Origin: Plantactinospora sp040120695
Lineage (GTDB): Bacteria > Actinomycetota > Actinomycetes > Mycobacteriales > Micromonosporaceae
Length of the DNA: 64,000 bases
Assembly: GCF_040120695.1 (NCBI RefSeq)
Contig: NZ_JBEEAC010000003.1
Span: 186,001 to 250,000 of the forward strand
Reading direction: 5' to 3'
Each line of letters begins with the position of its first letter. The stretch's first letter is position 1. This document shows, one piece after another, positions 42,189 to 50,439 of this stretch. The position numbers and the translations under genes are program-made. Below the pieces are notes generated by a model. The model saw nothing but the letters and a program-made list of their open reading frames with translations, searched no databases and was not told the DNA's origin.

Positions 42189-43169
42189 ATGGGCAGCATC
42201 GTCGCCGAAAATCGCAAGAGTCTGATGCTCTTCTCCGGGCGGGGATTTCCGGAGCTGGCAACGGAGATCGGTGAGGTGCTCGGGGTGGCGCCGACACCGT
42301 CCGACGCGTACGAGTTCGCCAACGGTGAGATCTTCGTCAGGTTCAGGGAGTCGGTGCGTGGTTCGGACGCCTTCGTGGTGCAGTCCATCACGCACGGTGT
42401 GAACAAGTGGGTCATGGAGACCCTGATCATGATCGACGCGTTGAAGCGCGGCTCGGCCAAGCGGATCACCGTCGTGCTGCCGTTCTACCCGTACTCCCGG
42501 CAGGACAAGAAGCACCGCGGCCGGGAGCCGATCTCGGCCCGGCTGGTGGCGGACCTGCTCAAGACGGCCGGTGCCAACCGGATACTCACGGTGGACCTGC
42601 ACACCGCGCAGATCCAGGGGTTCTTCGACGGGCCGGTCGACCACCTCTTCGCAATGGACATCCTGGCCGAGTACGTCCAGCGCAAGTACGCCGGCCGCCC
42701 GATGACGGTGGTGGCCCCGGACTCGGGCCGGGTACGGGTGGCCGAGCGCTGGACCGACCGGCTCGGCGGCTGCCCGCTGGCGTTCATCCACAAGACCCGG
42801 GATCCCTCGAAGCCGAACCAGGTGGTGGCGAACCGGGTGGTCGGGGACGTCGAGGACCGGGTCTGCCTGATCGTCGACGACATGATCGACACGGGTGGCA
42901 CCATCTGCAAGGCGGCCGAGATACTGCACGAGGCGAAGGCCGCCGACGTGGTGGTGGCGTCGACCCACGCCCTGCTCTCCGACCCGGCGACGGAGCGGCT
43001 CAAGAACGGCCGGATCAGCGAGGTGGTGGTGACCAACACCCTGCCGCTGCCGCCGGAGAAGCAGCTCGACAAGCTCACCGTGCTCTCCATCGCGCCGCTG
43101 CTGGCCCGGGCGATCCGCGAGGTCTTCGACGACGGCTCGGTGACCACCCTCTTCGGTGGACTGAGCTGA
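42189..43169 (+). CDS. prs: Ribose-phosphate pyrophosphokinase
   Basis: 326 residues. Signatures: FANGEIFVRFRESVRG, the flexible loop PYSRQDKKHRGREPISARL, and the PRPP-binding loop CLIVDDMIDTGGTICKAAEI. It makes PRPP for nucleotide, His and Trp biosynthesis. The ATG at 42189 is preceded by GGGAG at a distance of 12 nt. It overlaps no neighbour and is spaced 51 bp from glmU. Confidence 0.96.
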   Translation: MGSIVAENRKSLMLFSGRGFPELATEIGEVLGVAPTPSDAYEFANGEIFVRFRESVRGSDAFVVQSITHGVNKWVMETLIMIDALKRGSAKRITVVLPFYPYSRQDKKHRGREPISARLVADLLKTAGANRILTVDLHTAQIQGFFDGPVDHLFAMDILAEYVQRKYAGRPMTVVAPDSGRVRVAERWTDRLGGCPLAFIHKTRDPSKPNQVVANRVVGDVEDRVCLIVDDMIDTGGTICKAAEILHEAKAADVVVASTHALLSDPATERLKNGRISEVVVTNTLPLPPEKQLDKLTVLSIAPLLARAIREVFDDGSVTTLFGGLS

Positions 43170-43273
43170 CGGCACCCTGCCGCAGCGGTCGGTCCAGAGG
43201 TGGAATTGGCGGATCGCGAACGATGCCGGGCCGGCTGAGCGGGGACCGCCGCGAACCCGCATCGGGCCTCGGG

Positions 43274-43462
43274 TAGACTGGTGCGGTTGCCACGGCGAGG
43301 GTGCCCTGCGGGCCGCTGAAGCAAGCGCCGCACGGACGCACCGTCATCGACGCGGTGCTCCGGGCAGTGGCCACACGCAAAGCCCCCAGCGCGCCCCATC
43401 GCCCTAGCACCGCAAACCGCCAGCCGACGTAGCGCCGAAGTGACCGTATCAGGAGTCTTCCC
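43274..43462 (+). promoter_or_regulatory. Promoter and long leader of rplY
   Basis: TAGACT at 43274-43279 is a good -10 box and would give a leader of about 175 nt before the start at 43463. This is long compared with the leaderless genes around it and has several GC-rich inverted segments, so a regulatory leader (as for many r-protein genes) is possible. It and the preceding 100 bp contain no gene. Confidence 0.45.
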
Positions 43463-44152
43463 GTGTCCGAGGTAAAGATCAGCGCCGAGCCCCGCACCGA
43501 GTTCGGCAAGGGTGGTGCCCGTCGTACCCGCCGGGCCGGCAAGGTGCCCGCCGTGCTGTACGGCCACGGCGAAAAGCCCAAGCACATTGCGCTACCCGCG
43601 CTTGAGTTCGCCGCCGCCATCCGGCGCGGCGGCGCCAACCAGTTGTTCACGATCGAGATCAGCGACGGCACCCAGGCGCTCGCGCTGCCGAAGGCCATCC
43701 AGCGGGACCCGATCAAGGACACTCTCGAACACATCGACATGCTGCTCGTGCGGCGGGGCGAGAAGGTCACCGTCGACGTGCCGGTGCACCTGACCGGCGA
43801 GCCGGCCCGGGACACCCTGGTCGTGAACGAGCAGAACACCCTGGCGGTGAGCGCGGACGCGACCCGGCTGCCGGACAGCTTCGAGGTGTCGATCGAGGGG
43901 CTCGATGTCGGTTCGCAGGTGACCGCGGCGGACGTACCGCTGCCGCAGGGTGTGGAGCTGGCCGTCGACCCGGAGCAGATCCTCGCGCTCATCACCCAGT
44001 CGCCGACCGCCGAGCAGATGGCGGCCGAGGCCGGCGAGGAGCCGACCGAGGAGGCCCAGGAGGAGGCCGGAGCCGAGGGCCCGGGTGCCGAGGCGGCCGA
44101 GGCCGAGGGCGGCAACGAGGGCGCGCCCGCGCAGGCCGCCGCCGAGGCCTGA
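43463..44152 (+). CDS. rplY: 50S ribosomal protein L25/general stress protein Ctc
   Basis: 229 residues. KISAEPRTEFGKGGARRTRR and VPAVLYGHGEKPKHIALP form the L25 5S-rRNA-binding domain; the second TL5-type domain follows (DVPVHLTGEPARD). The last 40 residues are Glu/Ala-rich, a common actinobacterial extension. It binds 5S rRNA in the large subunit. AGGAG sits 8 nt before the GTG start. A terminator follows. Confidence 0.95.
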   Translation: MSEVKISAEPRTEFGKGGARRTRRAGKVPAVLYGHGEKPKHIALPALEFAAAIRRGGANQLFTIEISDGTQALALPKAIQRDPIKDTLEHIDMLLVRRGEKVTVDVPVHLTGEPARDTLVVNEQNTLAVSADATRLPDSFEVSIEGLDVGSQVTAADVPLPQGVELAVDPEQILALITQSPTAEQMAAEAGEEPTEEAQEEAGAEGPGAEAAEAEGGNEGAPAQAAAEA

Positions 44153-44168
44153 GCGAGAGGCTGTCGGA

Positions 44169-44202
44169 CAGGCGCTCCCGGACGTTCGGGGGCGCCTGTT
44201 TC
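44169..44202 (+). terminator. Terminator after rplY
   Basis: Arms 44169-44180 and 44187-44198 pair over 12 bp with one G-T, followed by TTT. Confidence 0.85.
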
Positions 44203-44251
44203 CGTACAGTGACGCTCACGGGGCGGGAAGCAGAACTGGGGGAAGAGCGGC

Positions 44252-44842
44252 GTGGCGGAGGAGCTTCGTCCGTGGTTGCTGGTCGGGCTCGGCAACCCCG
44301 GCAGAGAGTACGCGCGGCACCGGCACAGCGTCGGCTTCATGGTGGCCGACCTGATCGCCGAGCGGATCGGCGCCAGGTTCGGGCGGCACCGCCGAGCGGT
44401 CGCCGAGGTGGCCGAGGGGCGGCTCGGGTTCGGCGGCCCGAAGCTGGTGCTGGCGAAGCCGATGACGTACATGAACCTCTCCGGCGGCCCGGTGTCGGCG
44501 CTGGCCCAGTTCTACAAGGTGCCGGTCGACCAGGTGATCGCCGTGCACGACGAGCTGGACATCCCGTACGGGCAGATCCGGTTGAAGCAGGGCGGTGGCG
44601 AGGGCGGACACAACGGGCTGCGGTCGATGTCCAAGTCGCTGGGGACGAAGGACTACCTGCGGGTGCGCTTCGGGATCGGGCGGCCGCCGGGCCGGCAGGA
44701 CCCGGCCGACTTCGTACTCTCCGACTTCTCCTCCGTCGAACGCAAGGAGCTGGAGTTCCTGGTGGACCGGGCGGCGGACGCGGCGGAGGCGACCGTGACC
44801 CGTGGCCTGGAGTGGGCGCAGAACGCGTACCACAGCACCTGA
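44252..44842 (+). CDS. pth: Peptidyl-tRNA hydrolase
   Basis: 196 residues. VGLGNPGREYARHRHSVGF holds the catalytic His of Pth; KPMTYMNLSGGPV and DELDIPYGQIRLKQGGG with GHNGLRS are further signatures. It releases peptides from stalled peptidyl-tRNA. The GTG start follows GGGGGAAGAG. It sits after rplY with a terminator in between, as is usual. Confidence 0.95.
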   Translation: MAEELRPWLLVGLGNPGREYARHRHSVGFMVADLIAERIGARFGRHRRAVAEVAEGRLGFGGPKLVLAKPMTYMNLSGGPVSALAQFYKVPVDQVIAVHDELDIPYGQIRLKQGGGEGGHNGLRSMSKSLGTKDYLRVRFGIGRPPGRQDPADFVLSDFSSVERKELEFLVDRAADAAEATVTRGLEWAQNAYHST

Positions 44843-44883
44843 GCCCGTGCCGGACTGAAGCGCCCGAGCCCGCGCCGGACGGA

Positions 44884-44912
44884 CCGCGCCGGTGTGCCGG
44901 GGCCCGGCGCGG
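44884..44912 (+). terminator. Terminator after pth
   Basis: A 9-bp perfect stem (44884-44892 with 44904-44912) and no T-run. Confidence 0.55.
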
Positions 44913-44934
44913 CTCCTCGCGCACACCCGACCGG

Positions 44935-44940
44935 TAGTCT
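44935..44940 (+). promoter_or_regulatory. -10 box TAGTCT of the cysQ operon
   Basis: TAGTCT stands 25 nt before the ATG of the short upstream ORF, giving a leader of about 18 nt with GAGGAGG. Confidence 0.55.
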
Positions 44941-44965
44941 TTCGCGGCGGGTGAGGAGGCAGACA

Positions 44966-45019
44966 ATGATGATCTCTTGTCAGGTGGCCGGTGACGTGGC
45001 TTTCCGGGAGGTGCGCTGA
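44966..45019 (+). CDS. Short upstream ORF coupled to cysQ
   Basis: 17 codons, MMISCQVAGDVAFREVR, with GAGGAGG at 44953-44959 six nt before the ATG. Its TGA stop shares its last base with the cysQ ATG (TGATG), so ribosomes finishing it can restart on cysQ. The only Cys codon is the fifth. A leader peptide controlling sulfur genes by cysteine is known in mycobacteria (poly-Cys uORFs), but this one has a single Cys, so that role is inference. Confidence 0.55.
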   Translation: MMISCQVAGDVAFREVR

Positions 45020-45882
45020 TGGCGGCGCCGCCGGTGATCGACGGGGAGTTCGCCCGGTGGCTGGCCGGTCGGGCCGGCCAGGCGTTGCTGGAACTCCGGA
45101 CCGAAGTCGGCTTCTCCGACCCGGGCGCGCTGAAGGCGGCCGGCGACAAGGTCTCGCACGAACTCCTCCGCACCGAGCTGGCCCGGTGGCGGCCCGCCGA
45201 CGCGGTGCTGTCGGAGGAGGACGAGGGCGCCCGGCTGGCCTGGGCGGCCGACGCCGAGCCGGAGATGGCGCCCCGGCTGAGCGCCGACCGGGTCTGGATC
45301 ATCGACCCGTTGGACGGTACCCGGGAGTTCTCCGAGGAGGGCCGGGCCGACTGGGCGGTGCACGTGGCGCTCTGGGCCCGCCGGGCCGGCACCGCGCACG
45401 GGCTGGTCGCCGGCGCGATCGGGCTGCCCGCCCAGCACCGGGTGCTCGGCACCGACCAGCCGCCGGCATACCCGTCGACGGTGTCGGCGGCGGCGACCGG
45501 GAGTACCGCAGCGAACGGTCCGGACGGGATCGGCCGGCGGGTCAGGCTGGCGGCGAGCCGGAGCCGGCCGCCGGTCTTCCTCACCGACCTGGCCGCCGAA
45601 CTCGGCGCCGAGCTGGTGCCGATGGGTTCGGCCGGCGCGAAGATCGCCGCCGTGATCAGCGGCGAGGTCGACGGCTACGTGCACGCGGGCGGCCAGTACG
45701 AGTGGGACTCGGCGGCTCCGGTCGCTGTGGCGATGGCCACCGGGCTTTTCGCTTCCCGAATCGACGGATCCGCGCTGAAATACAACCAGGCCGATCCCCG
45801 CCTGCCGGATCTCGTGGTATGCCGCGAGGATCTCGCCCCTCGGCTGCTCGCAGCGTTGCAGCGGCACATCCGGGTACCCTAG
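45019..45882 (+). CDS. cysQ: 3'(2'),5'-bisphosphate nucleotidase CysQ
   Basis: 287 residues, inositol-monophosphatase family. SEED (65-68) and IIDPLDGT (95-101) bind the metals, and the second Asp lies in GGQYEWDSAAPVAVA. It hydrolyses 3'-phosphoadenosine-5'-phosphate to AMP, clearing the by-product of sulfate activation. GGGAGGTG precedes the ATG. It is followed by cysD and cysN, so the whole operon handles sulfate activation. Confidence 0.92.
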   Translation: MAAPPVIDGEFARWLAGRAGQALLELRTEVGFSDPGALKAAGDKVSHELLRTELARWRPADAVLSEEDEGARLAWAADAEPEMAPRLSADRVWIIDPLDGTREFSEEGRADWAVHVALWARRAGTAHGLVAGAIGLPAQHRVLGTDQPPAYPSTVSAAATGSTAANGPDGIGRRVRLAASRSRPPVFLTDLAAELGAELVPMGSAGAKIAAVISGEVDGYVHAGGQYEWDSAAPVAVAMATGLFASRIDGSALKYNQADPRLPDLVVCREDLAPRLLAALQRHIRVP

Positions 45883-45925
45883 GCGGGGCCTGGCGACTCA
45901 ACCGATCGGAAGGGTCTGGAATCCC

Positions 45926-45991
45926 ATGCGAGCAGCAGGTGTGCGGGCTGGCACGAGTGGGCGCGGCGGGCACGGCGAGGTGACGCCATGA
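45926..45991 (+). CDS. Short ORF coupled to cysD
   Basis: 21 residues, Gly/Arg-rich, starting MRAAGVRAG. Its stop TGA overlaps the cysD start (ATGA). The ribosome site is weak (GGAAGG is 12 nt away). It could be a leader or chance; the overlap is the main support. Confidence 0.3.
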   Translation: MRAAGVRAGTSGRGGHGEVTP

Positions 45992-46899
45992 CCTCGCCGG
46001 CGGCCTACCGGGTGTCCCACCTCGACGCGCTGGAAGCCGAGAGCATCTTCGTCATCCGCGAGGTGGTGGCCGAGCTGGAGCGGCCGGTGATGCTCTTCTC
46101 CGGTGGCAAGGACTCGATCGTGATGCTCCGGCTGGCCGAGAAGGCGTTCGCGCCGGCCCGGATTCCCTTCCCGGTGATGCACGTCGACACCGGGCACAAC
46201 TTCCCCGAGGTGCTGGAGTACCGCGACCGGCGGGTGGCCCAGATGGGGCTGCAACTGGTGGTGGCCAGCGTGCCGGAGGCGCTGGAGTCCGGGCTGGTGC
46301 ACGAGCCGGCCAACGGGGTACGCAACCGGATCCAGACCCCGGTGCTGCTCGACGCGGTGGAGAAGTACCGCTTCGACGCGCTCTTCGGCGGCGCCCGGCG
46401 CGACGAGGAGAAGGCGCGGGCCAAGGAGCGGGTGTTCAGCTTCCGCGACGACTTCGGCCAGTGGGATCCGAAGAACCAGCGCCCCGAGCTGTGGTCGCTC
46501 TACAATGGCCGGCACCATCAGGGGGAGTCGATCCGGGTCTTCCCGCTCTCCAACTGGACCGAGCTGGACGTCTGGCACTACATCGCCCAGGAGAAGATCT
46601 CACTGCCGTCGATCTACTTCGCCCACCAGCGGGAGGTCGTCGAGCGGGACGGCATGCTCTACGCGGTCAACGAGTTCATCACGCCCCGGGCCGGCGAGAC
46701 ACCCTTCGTCGAGCGGGTCCGCTACCGCACCGTCGGCGACGCCTCGTGCACCGCCGCCGTCCGGTCGGCGGCGGACACCGTCGAGCTGGTGATCGAGGAG
46801 GTGGCCGCGACCCGGATCACCGAACGCGGCGCCACCCGGGGCGACGACCGGGTCAGCGAGGCGGCGATGGAAGACCGCAAGCGGGAGGGGTACTTCTGA
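45988..46899 (+). CDS. cysD: Sulfate adenylyltransferase subunit 2
   Basis: 303 residues. The PP-loop FSGGKDS (37-43) binds ATP; HVDTGHNFPEVLEYRD, FGGARRDEEKARAKER and WTELDVWHYI are CysD hallmarks. With CysN it forms the GTP-driven ATP sulfurylase that makes adenosine 5'-phosphosulfate. GAGGTG lies 5 nt before the ATG. Its TGA overlaps the cysN ATG. Confidence 0.96.
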   Translation: MTSPAAYRVSHLDALEAESIFVIREVVAELERPVMLFSGGKDSIVMLRLAEKAFAPARIPFPVMHVDTGHNFPEVLEYRDRRVAQMGLQLVVASVPEALESGLVHEPANGVRNRIQTPVLLDAVEKYRFDALFGGARRDEEKARAKERVFSFRDDFGQWDPKNQRPELWSLYNGRHHQGESIRVFPLSNWTELDVWHYIAQEKISLPSIYFAHQREVVERDGMLYAVNEFITPRAGETPFVERVRYRTVGDASCTAAVRSAADTVELVIEEVAATRITERGATRGDDRVSEAAMEDRKREGYF

Positions 46900-48188
46900 T
46901 GACGGCGACCGCGGTGCCGAGCGAGACCCGTGCGATGGACCTGCTCCGGTTCGCCACCGCCGGCAGCGTCGACGACGGCAAGTCCACCCTGATCGGCCGG
47001 CTGCTCTACGACACCAAGTCGCTCTTCACCGACCAGCTCGAGGCGGTCGAGGCGGTCAGCGCGGCCCGGGGCGACGAGTACACCAACCTGGCGTTGCTCA
47101 CCGACGGGCTGCGGGCCGAGCGCGAGCAGGGCATCACCATCGACGTGGCGTACCGGTACTTCGCCACCCCCCGGCGGAAGTTCATCATCGCCGACACCCC
47201 CGGGCACATCCAGTACACCCGGAACATGGTGACCGGGGCGTCAACGGCCGACCTGGCGCTGATCCTGGTCGACGCCCGCAAGGGGCTGGTCGAGCAGTCC
47301 CGCCGGCACGCGTTCCTCTGCTCGCTGCTGCGGGTGCCGCACCTGGTGCTCTGCGTCAACAAGATGGACCTGGTCGACTGGTCACAGGAGGTGTTCGAGC
47401 GGATCGCGGACGAGTTCACCGCGTTCGCGGCGAAGCTGGAGGTGCCGGACCTGTCGGTCATCCCGATCTCGGCGCTGCACGGCGACAACATCGTCACCCG
47501 CTCCGAGAACACGCCCTGGTACGAGGGCCCGTCCCTGCTGCACCACCTCGAACACGTGCACATCGCCAGCGACCGCAACATGGTCGACGTACGGTTCCCG
47601 GTGCAGTGCGTGATCCGTCCCCAGTCGACCACCGTCACCGACTACCGGGGCTACGCCGGTCAGGTCGCCTCCGGGGTGCTCAAGCCGGGCGACGAGGTGA
47701 TGGTGCTGCCCTCCGGCTTCACCAGCCGGATCGCGGCGATCGAGACCGCCGACGGCCCGGTCGAGCAGGCGTTCCCGCCGATGTCGGTGACCGTCCGGCT
47801 CACCGACGAGCTCGACATCTCCCGGGGTGACCTGATCTGCCGGCCGAACAACGCCCCGGCGGTCGCCCAGGACATCGAGGCGATGATCTGCTGGATGGAC
47901 GAGACCAGGCCGCTGCGGGTCGGCGGCAAGTACGCCGTCAAGCACACCACCCGGTCGGCCCGGGCCGTGGTGCGGAACCTGCACTACCGGCTGGACGTCA
48001 ACTCGCTGCACCGGGACGAGTCCGTGACCGAACTGCGGCTCAACGAGATCGGCCGGGTACGGCTGCGGACCACCGTGCCGCTGCTCGCCGACGAGTACCG
48101 GCGCAACCGTACGACGGGTGGCTTCATCGTCATCGACGAGGCCACCAACCGCACCGTCGCGGCCGGCATGATCGTAGAGACTGGCTGA
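46899..48188 (+). CDS. cysN: Sulfate adenylyltransferase subunit 1 (GTPase)
   Basis: 429 residues. The GTP-binding motifs are GSVDDGKST (22-30), DTPGH (about 100) and NKMD (about 155); the elongation-factor-like beta-barrels follow. In some species CysN is fused to the APS kinase CysC; here it is not, and neither cysC nor cysH is in the window. It powers APS synthesis with GTP. It is joined to cysD by a TGATG overlap. Confidence 0.95.
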   Translation: MTATAVPSETRAMDLLRFATAGSVDDGKSTLIGRLLYDTKSLFTDQLEAVEAVSAARGDEYTNLALLTDGLRAEREQGITIDVAYRYFATPRRKFIIADTPGHIQYTRNMVTGASTADLALILVDARKGLVEQSRRHAFLCSLLRVPHLVLCVNKMDLVDWSQEVFERIADEFTAFAAKLEVPDLSVIPISALHGDNIVTRSENTPWYEGPSLLHHLEHVHIASDRNMVDVRFPVQCVIRPQSTTVTDYRGYAGQVASGVLKPGDEVMVLPSGFTSRIAAIETADGPVEQAFPPMSVTVRLTDELDISRGDLICRPNNAPAVAQDIEAMICWMDETRPLRVGGKYAVKHTTRSARAVVRNLHYRLDVNSLHRDESVTELRLNEIGRVRLRTTVPLLADEYRRNRTTGGFIVIDEATNRTVAAGMIVETG

Positions 48189-48217
48189 CCCCCGTCGCAC
48201 CACGGGGCGGCGGTCAG
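48185..48217 (+). terminator. Possible terminator after cysN
   Basis: CTGACC at 48185-48190 pairs with GGTCAG at 48212-48217, with an inner CCCG/CGGG and a bulge. It overlaps the cysN stop. Confidence 0.4.
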
Positions 48218-48234
48218 TGACGATCGTTGATCAC

Positions 48235-48240
48235 TAGGAT
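48235..48240 (+). promoter_or_regulatory. Leaderless -10 box TAGGAT
   Basis: TAGGAT lies 6 nt before the GTG at 48247, which decides the start of the VWA gene. Confidence 0.6.
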
Positions 48241-48246
48241 ACCTTG

Positions 48247-49536
48247 GTGATCCAACGTTCCTTATCTGTCCTTATCGGACTGACCACTGTGCTCTGTCCA
48301 CTCGCGGCAGTGCCGGCGCTCGCCGACGAGACCGAACCCGTCGCCGAGCCGTCCCGGGTCGAGCTGGTGCTCGACGTCAGCGGCTCCATGCGGGCCGCCG
48401 ACATCGGCGGCCGGAGCCGGATCTCGGTCGCCCAGCAGGCGTTCAACGAGGTGGTCGACGCACTACCGGACGACACACAGCTCGGCATCCGGGTCCTCGG
48501 CGCGACATACAAGGGCAAGGACAAGGCAATCGCCTGCCGGGACACCCAGCAGCTCGTGCCCGTGGGCCCGGTGGACCGGGCGGCCGCCAAGGACGCGATC
48601 GCCACGCTGCGGCCCACCGGGCACACGCCGATCGGCCTCGCGCTGCGCGGTGCCGCCCAGGACCTCGGCACCGAGGGCGGCAACCGGCGGATCGTGCTGA
48701 TCACCGATGGTGAGGACACCTGTGCCCCGCCGGACCCCTGTGACGTGGCCCGCGAGTTGGCCGCCCAGGGGACCAGACTGGTGGTAGACACCCTCGGCCT
48801 CGCCCCCGACGAAAAGGTACGCCGGCAGTTGCTCTGCATCGCCGCAGCGACCGGCGGGACGTACGCCGCCGCCCAGTCACCCGAGCAGCTCACCAACCGG
48901 ATCAGGCAACTGGTGCGGCGGGCCGAGGCCAACACGCCCGCCCCGGCGCCGGTTGCCGGCGGTCGGGAGTGCGCCGGTGCGCCGCTGCTCGGACCCGGTG
49001 TCTACACCGACCGGGAGAAGCCCGCCGAGCACCGGTGGTACCGGGTGCCGGTGGCCGACGGGCAGGAGCTGCGGGCGGCGGTCAGCGTGGCGCCGGACCG
49101 ACCGATCCACCGCGACTACGGGGTGCTGCTGCGGGCCACCGCCGCCGACGGGCGGGAACTGGTCCGGGGTACCGACGCCGGCAGCGGGCGGACCGACGTG
49201 CTCTCCACCGGGTTGCGCTGGTCGGCGGGTGAACCGGAGTCGTCGGACGGCGACGCGGAGCCGTCCCGGGGCGCGGCACGGGGCGACGAGTCCCGGCTCA
49301 CCGAGGTCTGCCTGGTGGTGAGCAACTCGTTCGCACCGGTGGATCGGCAGGACGGGCAGCCCGGCATCCCGTTCGAGCTGGTCGTGGACGTGGTGGCCGG
49401 CTCGGAGCCGCCGGCCGCGCCGGGACTCGGCCGGGGCTGGCTGCTGCTGCTCGTGCTGGGCGGAGCCGGTCTGCTCACCGGCGTGTTGGCGGGCTGGCTG
49501 ACCCGTTGGTGGATCGCGACCTGGAGGACGAACTGA
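48247..49536 (+). CDS. Membrane-anchored von Willebrand factor A-domain protein
   Basis: 429 residues. A signal peptide (about 1-26) is followed by a VWA domain with the metal-ion site DVSGSM (Asp43, Ser45, Ser47) and the distal GHTPIG and LITDGED blocks; a beta-rich domain and a C-terminal transmembrane helix (GWLLLLVLGGAGLLTGVLAG) with a basic tail complete it. The VWA faces outside. Such proteins bind ligands or partners in a metal-dependent way. It is translationally coupled to the next gene, which has a similar topology. Confidence 0.85.
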   Translation: MIQRSLSVLIGLTTVLCPLAAVPALADETEPVAEPSRVELVLDVSGSMRAADIGGRSRISVAQQAFNEVVDALPDDTQLGIRVLGATYKGKDKAIACRDTQQLVPVGPVDRAAAKDAIATLRPTGHTPIGLALRGAAQDLGTEGGNRRIVLITDGEDTCAPPDPCDVARELAAQGTRLVVDTLGLAPDEKVRRQLLCIAAATGGTYAAAQSPEQLTNRIRQLVRRAEANTPAPAPVAGGRECAGAPLLGPGVYTDREKPAEHRWYRVPVADGQELRAAVSVAPDRPIHRDYGVLLRATAADGRELVRGTDAGSGRTDVLSTGLRWSAGEPESSDGDAEPSRGAARGDESRLTEVCLVVSNSFAPVDRQDGQPGIPFELVVDVVAGSEPPAAPGLGRGWLLLLVLGGAGLLTGVLAGWLTRWWIATWRTN

Positions 49537-50378
49537 TGCGTACCCGGATTCGACCCGCCGCCGCTGCGGTGGCCGCCTTCCGGCTGGCGTGGCCGGTCTG
49601 CCGGGCCCTCGCGGTGCCGGCCATCCTGCTCGGAGTGCTGTACCCGGCCGCCGCGCTTGCCGCGCCCACCCCGTCACCCGGGGCGGCCGCGCTGGATCGG
49701 GCCGGCACGTCGTTTCTCACCGCCGTGCCGGTTACCGCCGGCCAGCCGGTACGCCTCGACGCCTCGACCGGCGACTACCTCTACTGGTCGTTCCCGGGCG
49801 CGGCCGGCGACGTGACGGAGATCGCCGCCACCCTGCGCTTCCCGGCCGGTGCCAAGCGGTCCGGTGCGTCGACGTGGAGCATCGAGGTGTTCGACGGGCT
49901 GCGACGCAGGCAGGCCTGCACGGCCGGCGCGCAGACGCCGACAGCCGCCCGGGACGCCACCGAGGTACGCCTCGGCTGCGTACTGCGCCGGGTACGGTCC
50001 TGGGCCGAGCCGTGGTCCGGAGACCCGCTCCCCGGGACGTACTACGCCAAGCTGTCGGTTGTCGAGCTGCCCGAGGCGGACCTCGGGCTGCCGGTCGAGG
50101 TCGACCTGCTGATCGGCACCACGGACGGTGGATCCAACGCCGACGACGGCGAGCTGCGGGCACCCCTGGCCCCGCCGGCCCGACCCGGCGCGGTGCTGGC
50201 CGCGACCGACGGATCCGGCGCGTCGCCGAGCCCGGCCGCTGCCGACGCTGACGCCGACGGTGGCATCTTCGACTGGGTGCCGGCGTTCTCCACGCGGTGG
50301 ATCTGGACCACGGTTGGTGGGGTGCTGGCGGCGGTGGCCGGAGTCTTCGGGTTCTCGCTGACCTGGCGTCGCCGCTGA
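49536..50378 (+). CDS. Membrane-anchored partner of the VWA protein
   Basis: 280 residues. Its ATG overlaps the stop of the VWA gene (TGATG). A signal peptide ends near residue 43 (AALA), a beta-rich extracytoplasmic domain follows with two cysteines (RQACTAGAQ, LGCVLRR), then an Asp/Ala-rich linker and a C-terminal transmembrane helix (WIWTTVGGVLAAVAGVFGF). I do not recognise a family. The shared design with the VWA protein suggests they form a surface complex. Confidence 0.7.
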   Translation: MRTRIRPAAAAVAAFRLAWPVCRALAVPAILLGVLYPAAALAAPTPSPGAAALDRAGTSFLTAVPVTAGQPVRLDASTGDYLYWSFPGAAGDVTEIAATLRFPAGAKRSGASTWSIEVFDGLRRRQACTAGAQTPTAARDATEVRLGCVLRRVRSWAEPWSGDPLPGTYYAKLSVVELPEADLGLPVEVDLLIGTTDGGSNADDGELRAPLAPPARPGAVLAATDGSGASPSPAAADADADGGIFDWVPAFSTRWIWTTVGGVLAAVAGVFGFSLTWRRR

Positions 50379-50383
50379 CCCTC

Positions 50384-50417
50384 GCCGGGGCCCTTCCCAA
50401 CCGGGAAGGGCCCCGGC
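50384..50417 (+). terminator. Terminator, 15-bp perfect stem
   Basis: Arms 50384-50398 and 50403-50417 with the loop AACC, right after the VWA operon. Confidence 0.9.
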
Positions 50418-50439
50418 AAGACCGTTCGCCGAGACCGGT

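Noticed and set aside
40692..43262. Minus-strand open frame of about 850 codons opposite glmU and prs
   Set aside because: Antisense shadow; the plus strand carries complete, recognisable enzymes.
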